Shown here: positions 25,139 through 34,256 of the stretch, one piece after another
Layout: the number at the start of each line of letters is the position of its first letter
Numbering within the stretch: position 1 is the stretch's first letter
Assembly: GCA_963931575.1 (NCBI GenBank)
Contig: OZ007029.1
Span: 1,736,001 to 1,800,000, forward strand
DNA length: 64,000 nt
From: Gastranaerophilus sp944325835
GTDB lineage: Bacteria; Cyanobacteriota; Vampirovibrionia; Gastranaerophilales; Gastranaerophilaceae
Direction of reading: 5' to 3'
Translations under genes and position numbers: made by a program
Notes under the pieces: generated by a model
The model's database searches: none
What the model was told of the DNA's origin: nothing
The model's input: the letters and a program-made list of their open reading frames with translations, nothing else

Positions 25139-25192
25139 ATAATTATCTTAATAAAGAATATTAATTATGAGGATATACTTCACCTTATAATA

Positions 25193-25221
25193 TTGACTAA
25201 TTATAATGTGTACATTATAAT
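25193..25221 (+). promoter_or_regulatory. Promoter with overlapping palindromic operator for the nuclease gene
   Basis: TTGACT (25193-25198), 17-base spacer, TATAAT (25216-25221). A perfect inverted repeat, TTATAATGT-GT-ACATTATAA (25201-25220), covers the spacer and -10 box, so a bound repressor would block polymerase. The divergent XRE gene is the natural candidate. Confidence 0.75.
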
Positions 25222-25239
25222 CATTTCAAAGGAGAATGC

Positions 25240-25677
25240 ATGATTAAAATTCAATATAGCCTTATTGTATTATTACTCTTAATTGCACTTCCTGCGCTTG
25301 CGGACACGCGTACGCCAGTCGAAATAACCAAAATTACCGATGGCGACACCGTCGTAGCACAAATCGGCAACAATAAATTCAGGGTCAGGCTCATTGGCAT
25401 TGACTGCTACGAAACATCTAACAACAATAGAGCGTACAAACAGGCTTACAAAAACAATTTATCAATAGATGAAGTTATTGACAAAGGCTTAAACTCTAAA
25501 CTTTATCTGGAAAATCTCCATAACCAAAACAAAAACTCCCAGACCTTCTTAGATTTCAAAGGACTTGATATCTATAACAGGGTGCTGGGAGTTCTTTATT
25601 TTGGTAAAATTAATGTTAACGAAAGTTTAATGCAGCACGGCGGCTGCATGGCGTATCCGGACTTTTCCGCCGGATAA
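25240..25677 (+). CDS. Secreted thermonuclease-like (SNase domain) protein
   Basis: A 145-residue protein with a signal peptide (KIQYSLIVLLLLIALPALAD, cleavage after ALA). The SNase core has KITDGDTVVAQ, FRVRLIGIDCYET and DIYNRVLGVLYFGKINVNE (the family RxLgxly motif). The catalytic Arg-Asp-Arg set appears partly conserved: R49-type Arg in RVRLIG, Asp in IGID, and Arg in YNRVLG. AAAGGAG precedes the ATG. It likely degrades nucleic acids outside the inner membrane. It ends 17 bases before the convergent pyk stop. Confidence 0.85.
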   Translation: MIKIQYSLIVLLLLIALPALADTRTPVEITKITDGDTVVAQIGNNKFRVRLIGIDCYETSNNNRAYKQAYKNNLSIDEVIDKGLNSKLYLENLHNQNKNSQTFLDFKGLDIYNRVLGVLYFGKINVNESLMQHGGCMAYPDFSAG

Positions 25678-25694
25678 CATGCCCCTTACGCACA

Positions 25695-27119
25695 TTACTC
25701 AATAGTTTTCAGCTTGATAAAGTTAGTCGTATGACCAGGGGTATATGGAACAACACCTGTCAAAATAACTTTATCACCTTTTTTCATTTTAAATTCTTTA
25801 ATCAAAAGTGCATTTAACGCCTTCAAAGTTGAAAGGCTGATTTCTTGCTGCCAATCGTACTGGAACGGTATAACGTCGCGGAAAAGGTTCATCTGACGGC
25901 ATACTTTATCGTTTTGCGCAAGCGCATAGATCGGAACACTAGGTTTCGCTTTACTCAAAAGCGCCGGAGTGTAGCCCGTTGTTGTAAAGGTTACAAGCGC
26001 TTTAATCGGCAATGAATCCAGCATTGTAATCATTGCGTGGCACATTGCAAACGCTTCCTGATTATCAAATTCTTCCATTTTTCTTGAATAATAGTTATGT
26101 CTGATAACGTTGTTTTCTTCAAGGTTTTGTGAAATTTTTGACATCATTTTAACAGCTTCAACAGGGTATTTACCAACAGCGGTTTCGCCCGAAAGCATTA
26201 TTGCATCAGCGCCGTCAAGAATTGCGTTTGCGACGTCAGAGGCTTCCGCACGGGTCGGAATAGGTTGTTCTATCATAGTTTCAAGCATTTGGGTCGCAAC
26301 GATTACGACTTTATTTTTCGCATTACATTCTTTGATAAGTCGTTTTTGCGCTGCCGGAACTTTTTCTGCTGAAATTTCAATACCCAAATCGCCGCGCGCT
26401 ACCATTATACCTTCTGAATTTTTAATAATTTCATCAATATTTGCAAGCGCTTCCGGCTTTTCGATTTTAGAAATCAACGGAATTTGACCGCCGTACATTT
26501 CCATGCAGTGTTTTGCTTTCAGAACATCTTCTCCTGTTCTTACAAAAGAAAGCGCCATATAATCAACTTTCCATTCAAGACCTAATTTGATATATTCAAT
26601 ATCTTTCTTTGTAATCGCAGAAAGGCTTGCGGTTCTGCCCGGAAGATTTAAACCCTTGTTTGCTTTTAAAAGTCCGCCTCTTACAACCAGTGCATTAATA
26701 ACCGTACCGTCTGTAGAATTTACTCTCAATTCAAGTTTCCCGTCATCAAGATAAATTGTGTCGCCGCTTTTCACGTCGCGCGCAATACCTTCGTAATCAA
26801 CCGGTATAATATTATCTTTATATTCAGTGTCGTGACGAAGTTTAACGTTTTCGCCTTCTACGAGTTCTATTGGCGCTTCAAGTTTTGCGACTCTGATTTT
26901 AGGGCCTTGCAGGTCAAGAAGTATCGCTGTGTTGGTGCCTAATTTTGCCGCAACTTTTCTGACCATATCAATGGTTTCTTTGTGAGCCTCCGGCGTTGAG
27001 TGGGATGAGTTTACCCTGAACATGCTCGCGCCGGCTTTAATTAATTCTTCAATCTTTTCTTCATTATTGACCGAGGGGCCTAATGTAGCTACTATTTTTA
27101 CTCCGCTAGATTTTAACAT
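25695..27119 (-). CDS. pyk: Pyruvate kinase
   Basis: Converts phosphoenolpyruvate and ADP to pyruvate and ATP, the last step of glycolysis. The 474-residue protein is the usual bacterial length. It has TLGPSVNNEEKIEELIKAGA at the start, LLDLQGPKIRVAKL near 85-100, MALSFVRTGEDVL, SKIEKPEALANIDEI, and MVARGDLGIEI (about 240), then the MLSGETAVGKYPVEAVKMM stretch near residue 315. The C-terminal domain is short, so allosteric regulation may be simple. A divergent promoter pair lies upstream. Confidence 0.97.
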   Translation of the reverse strand: MLKSSGVKIVATLGPSVNNEEKIEELIKAGASMFRVNSSHSTPEAHKETIDMVRKVAAKLGTNTAILLDLQGPKIRVAKLEAPIELVEGENVKLRHDTEYKDNIIPVDYEGIARDVKSGDTIYLDDGKLELRVNSTDGTVINALVVRGGLLKANKGLNLPGRTASLSAITKKDIEYIKLGLEWKVDYMALSFVRTGEDVLKAKHCMEMYGGQIPLISKIEKPEALANIDEIIKNSEGIMVARGDLGIEISAEKVPAAQKRLIKECNAKNKVVIVATQMLETMIEQPIPTRAEASDVANAILDGADAIMLSGETAVGKYPVEAVKMMSKISQNLEENNVIRHNYYSRKMEEFDNQEAFAMCHAMITMLDSLPIKALVTFTTTGYTPALLSKAKPSVPIYALAQNDKVCRQMNLFRDVIPFQYDWQQEISLSTLKALNALLIKEFKMKKGDKVILTGVVPYTPGHTTNFIKLKTIE

Positions 27120-27161
27120 ATATTCTTATTCCTTTTTTTAATTGTACTCTATACACCATAT

Positions 27162-27207
27162 ATTCTATCACAAGCAAGTTGCAGTGCAAGATAATTTATG
27201 TTAAAAT
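27162..27207. promoter_or_regulatory. Overlapping divergent promoters of pyk and the downstream secreted protein
   Basis: Plus strand: TTGCAG 27179-27184, 17 bases, TAAAAT 27202-27207. Minus strand: TTGCAC 27189-27184, 16 bases, TAGAAT 27167-27162. The two -35 boxes share the palindrome-like TTGCAGTGCAA, so polymerase binding in one direction should exclude the other. Confidence 0.5.
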
Positions 27208-27231
27208 TTGTGTGTTGAAAAGGAGTTAGAT

Positions 27232-28299
27232 ATGAAAATTGGTAAAAGTATGACCGCCGCAGGCGTTGGCGCTCTTATCGGCGTAAGTTTATTGTGCAGT
27301 GGATTCAGATTCCCGTTCTTTCACAGGGAAAAACCTGTTCCGGCAGCAACAACAACCGTAACACAGGGGTATGAAAGTGTAAAAGATTCTGTATGGTGTG
27401 TAACTTTCCAGCTAGTCTGGAATGATTTAATGGACAAGTTCACGAACGGTAAACCTGTTCAGCTTGCAGGAGGCAACCCGCCGATTGCGGACGAATTAAA
27501 CAAAAAACTTTACACCTCGGACATTCTTTCACCGGACTCTTACTACAAAACTCAGGGTGAAATTAAACCTAAACTGAAAAAACAAATAGAAAAAGCTATC
27601 TATAAAAAATTCAAAGAAACCAGCGATGTCCTTGATATGATAGACTGGCACGTTAAAGACGGATATCTTTTCTACGCAATGCTGAAAAAAGATTTCACCT
27701 TCCGCAATCCGTTTAACATTCTTGCTGCAGAACCGTTTGCGGGTTCTGCCGAAAACGTTAAATATTTCGGTATCAACAAGGATTCCGACAAAAAACTTAA
27801 AGATAACGTTCAGGTTCTCTATTACAATGAAGGTGAATACGCCGTAAAACTTCTCACCAATGAAAACGAAGAAGTTATACTCCTGAAATCCGACAAAACA
27901 GGAGATTTTACGGAACTCTACAACTATGTTAACTCTATCGCAAAACCTGAAAAAATGACAAAAAATGATGAGTTGAAAGTTCCGAATATTAATATCGACA
28001 AAACAATTTCCTACGATGAACTCTGTGAAAAAAGAATTCTCGGTACTAACAAAAAGATTACAAAAGCACTTCAAACAATCAAATTCAAAATGGACAACAA
28101 GGGCGGAACTTTAAAAAGCGAAGCTGTGATAGGAATTATGCGTATGTCGCTGGCACCGGAAACCGGCCGTCATTTTGACTTTAACCAGCCGTTCGTAATG
28201 TTTCTGAAAGAACAGGGCAAAGACAAACCGTATTTTGCCGCAAGAATTGATAATACTGAATTTTTAGAAAAAGGAGCAGAAGAAGATGTACAACATTAA
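27232..28299 (+). CDS. Exported serpin-like protein (tentative)
   Basis: A 355-residue protein from ATG 27232 (AAAAGGAG upstream) with an N-terminal hydrophobic segment (about residues 8-26). The mature part resembles serpins in order and pattern: LKKDFTFRNPFNILAAEPF, VLYYNEGEYAVKLL, a LKVPNINIDKTISYDEL-like stretch, and the C-terminal HFDFNQPFVMFL followed by YFAARIDNTEF, which matches the serpin end (PF-strand then glycine-lacking RVxN motif). The loop that would be the reactive site is not clearly conserved. It overlaps the next gene by 14 bases. The resemblance is my reading only; an unrelated fold is possible. Confidence 0.5.
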   Translation: MKIGKSMTAAGVGALIGVSLLCSGFRFPFFHREKPVPAATTTVTQGYESVKDSVWCVTFQLVWNDLMDKFTNGKPVQLAGGNPPIADELNKKLYTSDILSPDSYYKTQGEIKPKLKKQIEKAIYKKFKETSDVLDMIDWHVKDGYLFYAMLKKDFTFRNPFNILAAEPFAGSAENVKYFGINKDSDKKLKDNVQVLYYNEGEYAVKLLTNENEEVILLKSDKTGDFTELYNYVNSIAKPEKMTKNDELKVPNINIDKTISYDELCEKRILGTNKKITKALQTIKFKMDNKGGTLKSEAVIGIMRMSLAPETGRHFDFNQPFVMFLKEQGKDKPYFAARIDNTEFLEKGAEEDVQH

Positions 28300-29023
28300 A
28301 GACTATCAGGTAGTAATACTGGGTTTGTTAATTGCAGCAGGTGCAATACTTTCAACAACAATACTTTCAAACGCGGTCGTTGAATTCCAGAAACTGCAAA
28401 ACCAGACAATCCGTGTAACTGGTTCGGCAAGCCAGAATGTAACTTCTGACTTCGCAACACTCGCTCTTAGAATTACGGCAAGAACTCCGGATTTGAAAAG
28501 CGGTTATGCAAAAATGGAAAACGATGCCAATATAATTAAAGACTTTCTGGTCAAAAACGGCATTGATGCAAGCACTATTGACGTTTATCCGGTTGACAGC
28601 TACGAATACTACCGCCGAAACGGAGCGTATTCTTCTAACGAAATTGAAGGATACAATGTTTCACGCTGGGTAAAAGTTTCATCAAAGGATGTCAAAAAAC
28701 TTGCGCAAATTTCAAAAGATGCCGGCTCGCTCGTAAATCAGAACGTCAATATCAATTTGAACAATGTTGAATATCTGGTTTCAAACCTTGATGACCTCAA
28801 AGTTAAAATGGTCGGCGAAGCTACCAAAAACGCTAAAGCACGCGCTGAAAGCATGGTTGCCGGCACAAACAGCAAAATCGGCACAATGAACAGTGCAAGA
28901 ATGGGCGTGTTCCAAATTGTTCCGGTAAATTCAACAGAAGTTTCGGACTACGGCATAAATGACACATCTTCTCTTGAAAAGAAAGTCATCTCAACTGTTA
29001 ACGTAACATTTAATGTTAAATAG
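28286..29023 (+). CDS. SIMPL-domain (DUF541) periplasmic protein
   Basis: A 245-residue protein with an N-terminal anchor or signal (YQVVILGLLIAAGAILSTT), then the SIMPL/DUF541 pattern: IRVTGSASQNVTSDFATLAL near residue 40, a middle helical region, and SMVAGTNSKIGTMNSARMGV, ending TVNVTFNVK. The family is widespread in envelopes, and OMP28/Bp26 and YggE belong to it, but its function is not settled. It starts inside the preceding gene (AGGAG nine bases upstream), so the pair is probably co-translated. Confidence 0.87.
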   Translation: MYNIKDYQVVILGLLIAAGAILSTTILSNAVVEFQKLQNQTIRVTGSASQNVTSDFATLALRITARTPDLKSGYAKMENDANIIKDFLVKNGIDASTIDVYPVDSYEYYRRNGAYSSNEIEGYNVSRWVKVSSKDVKKLAQISKDAGSLVNQNVNINLNNVEYLVSNLDDLKVKMVGEATKNAKARAESMVAGTNSKIGTMNSARMGVFQIVPVNSTEVSDYGINDTSSLEKKVISTVNVTFNVK

Positions 29024-29033
29024 GTGAGGCAAA

Positions 29034-29609
29034 ATGCAATCCGAACTTGCAAAGATTAAAGAAAAATGTCTGGCCTGCCGGAAGTGTCCGTTGTGTGAAA
29101 CGCGTACAAACATAGTTTTCGGGGACGGGATTCCGAACCACAAGCTTGTTTTGATAGGCGAAGCACCCGGATACTGGGAAGATCAAAAAGGAAAACCTTT
29201 TGTCGGCAAGGCGGGTCAGCTTCTGGATAAAATTTTTGCATCTGTCGGACTTTCGCGCGAGCGAGATGTTTATATCTGCAACACGCTTAAATGCCGCCCG
29301 CCGGATAACCGTAATCCGCTTCCGGAAGAAAAAGCGGCGTGCAGAGAATATCTTGATGCCCAGCTTGAAATTTTGCAGCCAAAAATTATTCTGCTTTGCG
29401 GAGGTGTTGCACTTCAGTCAATGCTTCCGCAATACAGTGGAATTACAAAAGTCAGGGGTAAATGGTTTGACGGGCCGTACGGTTCAAAAATGATGCCGAT
29501 TTTCCACCCGTCCTATCTGCTGCGCAATGATTCACGTGAAAAAGGCAGTCCTAAATGGCTTATGTGGCAGGATATTCAGGAAATTAAGCGGCAATACGAT
29601 TTGTTATAA
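29034..29609 (+). CDS. Family 4 uracil-DNA glycosylase (Fe-S)
   Basis: Removes uracil from DNA. The 191-residue protein begins with the Fe-S cysteine motif CLACRKCPLCETR, then VLIGEAPGYWEDQKGKPFVG (the substrate motif with GEAPG, about 43-62), VYICNTLKCRPPDNRNPLP (a further cysteine), and near the end FHPSYLLRND (catalytic-pocket H-P-S). These are the family 4 (UdgA type) features. It ends a short operon starting at 27232. It complements the uracil- or hypoxanthine-targeting EndoQ-like protein at 38812. Confidence 0.93.
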   Translation: MQSELAKIKEKCLACRKCPLCETRTNIVFGDGIPNHKLVLIGEAPGYWEDQKGKPFVGKAGQLLDKIFASVGLSRERDVYICNTLKCRPPDNRNPLPEEKAACREYLDAQLEILQPKIILLCGGVALQSMLPQYSGITKVRGKWFDGPYGSKMMPIFHPSYLLRNDSREKGSPKWLMWQDIQEIKRQYDLL

Positions 29610-29637
29610 AACCGGCTTTCATTCACGCTCACGTTTC

Positions 29638-30552
29638 TTATAGCGAAACATTCTCAGACTGCTTATTCGCATTCTCTTTAATCTTATATTTTAAACTACT
29701 TTTAACATCACTTAACGGCCCGTTATTCGGAGCTTTCAGAGTATGGTAATAGTTTCTTGCATAGACAACAGGAAATTGGACAATCCAGCCCGATTTCATC
29801 AAAATCCCCGCTACATCCGCGCCGTGATTAAGAACAAGTTCATCAATCGTTTGTTCATACGCCGGCGAAATTGATGAAAAAATCTTCAAAAAATAATCAC
29901 CTGCGCTCACAACGCCGTATCCTGTTGACGTTACAGGGTTTGTTATAAGTTCCGTTACCTTAAAATTTTCGGTATCCTCTGTAACCATTCTTATATTTTC
30001 AGGCAGCTCAAGAGTTTCACCGTGAAGCTGTTCTATTTCATACCATTTACCTTCGTATTGAATTTTCATCAAAGTAGGTTTTGGCATATAAATATCATCA
30101 ACGACCGGTTCAAGAATAATTCTTCCGTCAAACCCGACAAGCCCGTATTTATAGTTTTTCCCGACCAGAAACATCTGCCCGAAAAGAAGATCTATTGAAG
30201 AATATTTATGTTCAACAACAACATTTCCTTTATCATCATAAAGTCCGTAAGTGCTGCCGCTGCCAAGTTTTACATAACGCCCTAACAGTCTTTCGGCATT
30301 TTTATATTTCGGCTTTATAAGGTATTCCCCGTTATCGTTCATAAGCCCGAATTTGGAACCTTTCTGTACAATCCAGCCGCCTTCACCAACACGGATTAAT
30401 TTTTTATAATCCGCCTCAGTCACGATTTGTCCGTCAAGCGTTTTCAGACCGAATTTGCCGTCCTCGGAATACGTCGTAACACCGCTTTCGATTGCCAGTG
30501 CCGAACCGTTTAACAAAACCAAAAATAATAATGTTAAAAATACCTTTTTCAT
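29638..30552 (-). CDS. WG-repeat exported protein
   Basis: A 304-residue protein with signal peptide (VFLTLLFLVLLNGSALAIE). The mature half holds four or so WG-type repeats, each with a KFGL, GLM or YGLY core followed by KPKYKN, EHKYSS or similar: DGKFGLKTLDGQIVTEADY, KFGLMNDNGEYLIKPKY, YGLYDDKGNVVVEHKY, YGLVGFDGRIILEP. The C-terminal region is unrelated to the repeats. WG repeats form beta propellers of unknown role in many gut bacteria. It is divergent from the AsmA-like gene. Confidence 0.82.
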   Translation of the reverse strand: MKKVFLTLLFLVLLNGSALAIESGVTTYSEDGKFGLKTLDGQIVTEADYKKLIRVGEGGWIVQKGSKFGLMNDNGEYLIKPKYKNAERLLGRYVKLGSGSTYGLYDDKGNVVVEHKYSSIDLLFGQMFLVGKNYKYGLVGFDGRIILEPVVDDIYMPKPTLMKIQYEGKWYEIEQLHGETLELPENIRMVTEDTENFKVTELITNPVTSTGYGVVSAGDYFLKIFSSISPAYEQTIDELVLNHGADVAGILMKSGWIVQFPVVYARNYYHTLKAPNNGPLSDVKSSLKYKIKENANKQSENVSL

Positions 30553-30617
30553 AATACAATAATAGCATAAAATAAATTTATGGTATAATTTTTTTGTAGA
30601 GAGAATTAAGGGATATT

Positions 30618-33467
30618 ATGAAAAATAGAGTTCAAGAAATAGCATTAAAAACAGTCATTACATTAGGAAGCATTATTGTTGTATGGTTTATATTTTACCT
30701 CGCGTGCCTGCCGGTGATTATTTCATCAAGCAGGACAATTAATTTGGTCGAAAACCTTGTCAACAAGTATACTAAATTAAACCTGACCGTTGAAAAACCT
30801 GTTTTTAAACCTCACATTCTGCCGCAGGCCGGATTTGAAGTAAAAAATCTGGTTCTAAAAAAAGACGAACAGGAATTAATGAATATTAAAAATCTTGAAA
30901 CAAAAGTTCGTTTCGGCAAAATTCTTTTCAAAAACATCACCCTCGACAAACTTACCGCCGACAACTTAACCCTTGATGTTGACGGACTTTTGAATGCGCT
31001 TCCAACGCCGCAGACAGAACAAAATTCAGAACCCGCTGAATTCGACTGGGATATAGATTTCTTTAATGCAAATCTGGGCGTCAAAAAAGCCTTCATTTCT
31101 TATAACTATACCCCTGAAACCAAAATCAGAATAGGTATCAAAAACGCACAGCTTGAACAAACACCTGATGCAAAATACCTGCACATCAATACAAGAACGG
31201 ATATTATACAAAACAACAAACCGCTTCTGACTTTTGAAGTTAACGATGAAAATAAAGTAAAACTTCAAAATAAATCAATCGTTGTGGACAATTTACAAAT
31301 TGATATCAACAAATCAATCGTAACGCTTGCCTCACTCATAAACAGAAAAACTTTTGATGTTAATGTAAAATCTGACAGGTTTTTTGTCAAAGATATTTTT
31401 GATTTAGTAAATTCAAACCTTATTATCCCGAACGGCAAGGAAATGTTAAGCCCTCTTACCAATCCGGGCGGTGCTGTAAGTTTTGACGTAAAACTTCACA
31501 ATGACGAACTTTCAGGGACTATCGGCATGAAAAATGCGAGAGCTGCCGTAAAAGATTTAGGCGCTCTGCCGCTTGTTATGCCAAAGGGTTTGATAACTAT
31601 TTACCCTGACAGAATGGTCTTTTCAGACTTTAACGGGTACTATGGCAAAAATAAATCCAATACTATCAAAGTTTCAGGTACAATAAAGGATTACTATAAA
31701 ACTTTTGATTCAGACCTAACCATTGACACCGTTGCAACAAATGAGTTTTTAGCGGATTATCTTGCAGGACTCATCGGCGGCACGACCATAAAAATCTCAA
31801 AAGATATTCCGACAAGGGTAATCTATAAAGCCGTCAACAATAAAATGGATATCACCTGGCTCACAAAAATCGCCAAAGGTGTAAGCATCGGTATTGACGA
31901 CACCCCGTCCGCACTTAACGATTATGACAGAGCGGTAACAGGTGAATTTATCCTTGACGGGAACGAATTGGATATTAAAAATCTTAATTACTATATCGCC
32001 CAGGACATCCATAGAGGTATGGGCAAAATCGACCCTATACTAATTTTCGACGGGAAAATGAATATCGCAACCGGAGAGCTTCATGAAGCCGGCTTCAGCT
32101 TCGGGCGTGAACTTCCGAGTGAATTTCTGAATGTTTTTGTACGCCGGAAACTATTTAAAGGCGGCACTATGAAAGGAAGTTTGCACGTTCTTTTCAGAAA
32201 CAATATTCCTAAAGTTAAAGCGGATATGCAAATCGCGAAAGCACGTATTCCGTCACAGCGTCTTTTCATCAAAAACGCAACACTCCAAACTAACCGAGAA
32301 GATATAAAAATCAATGCAAACGGCAGGTTTAAACGTGTAAAATACGACCTTGCAGGCGTTATCAAAAACGAACTCGTAACTCCGGTTATAGTTAAAGATT
32401 TGGAACTGAATCTGGATAAAGTCGATGTTGACAGACTCCTTAAATCTTTAAACAACCAGCATCAACCGGAAGGTTCAACTACGCCTGCGCAAGCAATTCC
32501 TGCACCGGAAAATCCACTGCCTGAAACCGTTGCCGTTAACGAAACACCGGAAGAAGAATGCCTCGATGAGGACGGCGAAGAATGCGAAGCAGATGACAAC
32601 TATATGTTTGACACTAACCTGATTGCAATTGAAAAATGCGCTTTCAGGCTCAAAGAAGGCTACTACAACGGCCTGACTTTCGGCAACATTGAAGCAAATA
32701 TGACTCTTGATCGCAACGGAATTTTCAATCTGCAATCAAATAGATTTGATATAGCAGAAGGGATTTCAACTCTGAAAATCAACTGCGATCTTAAAACCCT
32801 GAAATATTATATAAGATTAGGGGTGAAAGATGTTAATTCCGACATGTTCTCAACCGCAATTTTAAATCTTAGTAAAGAAATTTCGGGCAAAGCCAGCGGT
32901 CTGATTGAACTAACCTCCGATGCGTCAATGAAACTTAACGGCTCAATAAAATTTATGATTAATGACGGTACAATCGGCAAAATCGGCCTTGTTGAATACC
33001 TGATGAAAGTTGCCTCAATTTTCAGAAATCCGGTTGCCATGATTTCACCGGCAACGATTATGGATATAGTCAATATTCCGGAAGGCAATTTTGATAAGAT
33101 TGAAGGCGAACTGACACTTAAAGATAATGTTATCCAGCGGATGAATATAAAATCCTATTCCCCGACCCTCAGCGCACTTATCCGAGGACGTTACGACCTT
33201 GAAAAAGCAGATGCTTCTCTTAGAATTTACACAAGATTTTCAAGCAGCCATAAAGGTTTTGCCGGATTTTTGAGAAACTTCTCCCTGAACGCGCTTGCCA
33301 ACAAGGTTAAACTGAGCGGCAGAAACGATGCCAACTACTACGCGGCAGAACTTAAAGACCTTCCGCCAATCGAAGCAAAAAATGAAGATACACAGGTATT
33401 CCTGACACAGGTAGAAGGCGACGTTGAACATAACAACTTCCTCTCCAGCCTGAAGAAAATTAAATAA
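30618..33467 (+). CDS. AsmA-like giant envelope protein (possible lipid transporter)
   Basis: A 949-residue protein: one N-terminal membrane span (about residues 12-34), then a long repetitive beta-rich region starting with VIISSSRTINLVENLVNKYT and LTVEKPVFKPHILP, as in the AsmA/YhdP family. A linker with acidic residues (EEECLDEDGEECEADD, about 645-660) precedes a C-terminal AsmA_2-type domain (GKASGLIELTSDASMKLNG, MLKINDGTIG-like FMINDGTIGKIGLVEYLM). This family is thought to move phospholipids to the outer membrane. It has a TATAAT just upstream and a terminator behind it. Confidence 0.82.
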   Translation: MKNRVQEIALKTVITLGSIIVVWFIFYLACLPVIISSSRTINLVENLVNKYTKLNLTVEKPVFKPHILPQAGFEVKNLVLKKDEQELMNIKNLETKVRFGKILFKNITLDKLTADNLTLDVDGLLNALPTPQTEQNSEPAEFDWDIDFFNANLGVKKAFISYNYTPETKIRIGIKNAQLEQTPDAKYLHINTRTDIIQNNKPLLTFEVNDENKVKLQNKSIVVDNLQIDINKSIVTLASLINRKTFDVNVKSDRFFVKDIFDLVNSNLIIPNGKEMLSPLTNPGGAVSFDVKLHNDELSGTIGMKNARAAVKDLGALPLVMPKGLITIYPDRMVFSDFNGYYGKNKSNTIKVSGTIKDYYKTFDSDLTIDTVATNEFLADYLAGLIGGTTIKISKDIPTRVIYKAVNNKMDITWLTKIAKGVSIGIDDTPSALNDYDRAVTGEFILDGNELDIKNLNYYIAQDIHRGMGKIDPILIFDGKMNIATGELHEAGFSFGRELPSEFLNVFVRRKLFKGGTMKGSLHVLFRNNIPKVKADMQIAKARIPSQRLFIKNATLQTNREDIKINANGRFKRVKYDLAGVIKNELVTPVIVKDLELNLDKVDVDRLLKSLNNQHQPEGSTTPAQAIPAPENPLPETVAVNETPEEECLDEDGEECEADDNYMFDTNLIAIEKCAFRLKEGYYNGLTFGNIEANMTLDRNGIFNLQSNRFDIAEGISTLKINCDLKTLKYYIRLGVKDVNSDMFSTAILNLSKEISGKASGLIELTSDASMKLNGSIKFMINDGTIGKIGLVEYLMKVASIFRNPVAMISPATIMDIVNIPEGNFDKIEGELTLKDNVIQRMNIKSYSPTLSALIRGRYDLEKADASLRIYTRFSSSHKGFAGFLRNFSLNALANKVKLSGRNDANYYAAELKDLPPIEAKNEDTQVFLTQVEGDVEHNNFLSSLKKIK

Positions 33468-33476
33468 AATATATCT

Positions 33477-33503
33477 AAGGGGAATTTAACAATTCCCCTT
33501 TTT
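33477..33503 (+). terminator. Terminator of the AsmA-like gene
   Basis: AAGGGGAATT, loop TAAC, AATTCCCCTT, then TTT on the plus strand. Confidence 0.9.
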
Positions 33504-33599
33504 AATATTAATGCGCAAATTTTTTATTGTTTGGACGTTAATATTTTACAAAATTTATTTTTTGTACTAGAATAATTGCATCAGGAAATTTAGGGGTAT

Positions 33600-34256
33600 A
33601 TGAAAAAGATAGTTTCAGCGAAAGAAGCAATAAGCCAGATAAAAGACGGCGCAACGATAATGGTTGGCGGATTTTTAAGCTGCGGCGCTCCGGACAAATT
33701 GATTGACGAACTTGTTGAACAAAATGTTCAGAAATTAACAATGATATCTAATGACACGTCAATTCCGTCGGTGGATAAAGGCAAATTAATCGTCAATAAA
33801 CAAATCAAAAAGATTATAACCTCTCACATTGGCACCAATCCGGAAACAGGACGTCAGATGCACTCCGGCGAACTGGATGTCGAACTTGTTCCTATGGGAA
33901 CTTTGATTGAACGTATTCGCGCAAAAGGAACGGGACTCGGCGGGGTTTTGACGCCTACAGGTGTCGGCACAATTCTTGAAGAAAATAAAGAAACAATGAC
34001 GATAGACGGTAAAAAATTTATATTTGAACGTCCTATCGGCGCGGATTTTGCCTTGATTTACGGCTCCAAAGTCGACCAATACGGCAACGTTGCGTTCTAC
34101 GGAACAACGCGCAACCTCAACACTGTTATGGCAACTGCCGCAGATACAGTTATCGTTCAGGCGGAAGAATTCATCGACTGCCTTGACCCGAATGAAGTCG
34201 TAATCCCGGGATTATTTATTGATTACATCGTTGTAAACAGCGGAGAAAACGAATGA
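33600..34256 (+). CDS. CoA-transferase family I, subunit A (acetoacetate/butyrate type)
   Basis: A 218-residue alpha subunit. It has MVGGFLSCGAPDKLIDELVE near residue 21, MISNDTSI, IGTNPETGRQMHSGELDVEL (about 80-98), and the RAKGTGLGGVLTPTGVGT stretch near 110. It pairs with the next gene, whose start overlaps this stop by four bases. The enzyme moves CoA between short-chain acids (acetoacetate, butyrate, acetate or succinate), typical of fermenters. Substrate choice cannot be read here. GGTATATG precedes the ORF, so the start is plausible though the site is weak. Confidence 0.93.
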   Translation: MKKIVSAKEAISQIKDGATIMVGGFLSCGAPDKLIDELVEQNVQKLTMISNDTSIPSVDKGKLIVNKQIKKIITSHIGTNPETGRQMHSGELDVELVPMGTLIERIRAKGTGLGGVLTPTGVGTILEENKETMTIDGKKFIFERPIGADFALIYGSKVDQYGNVAFYGTTRNLNTVMATAADTVIVQAEEFIDCLDPNEVVIPGLFIDYIVVNSGENE

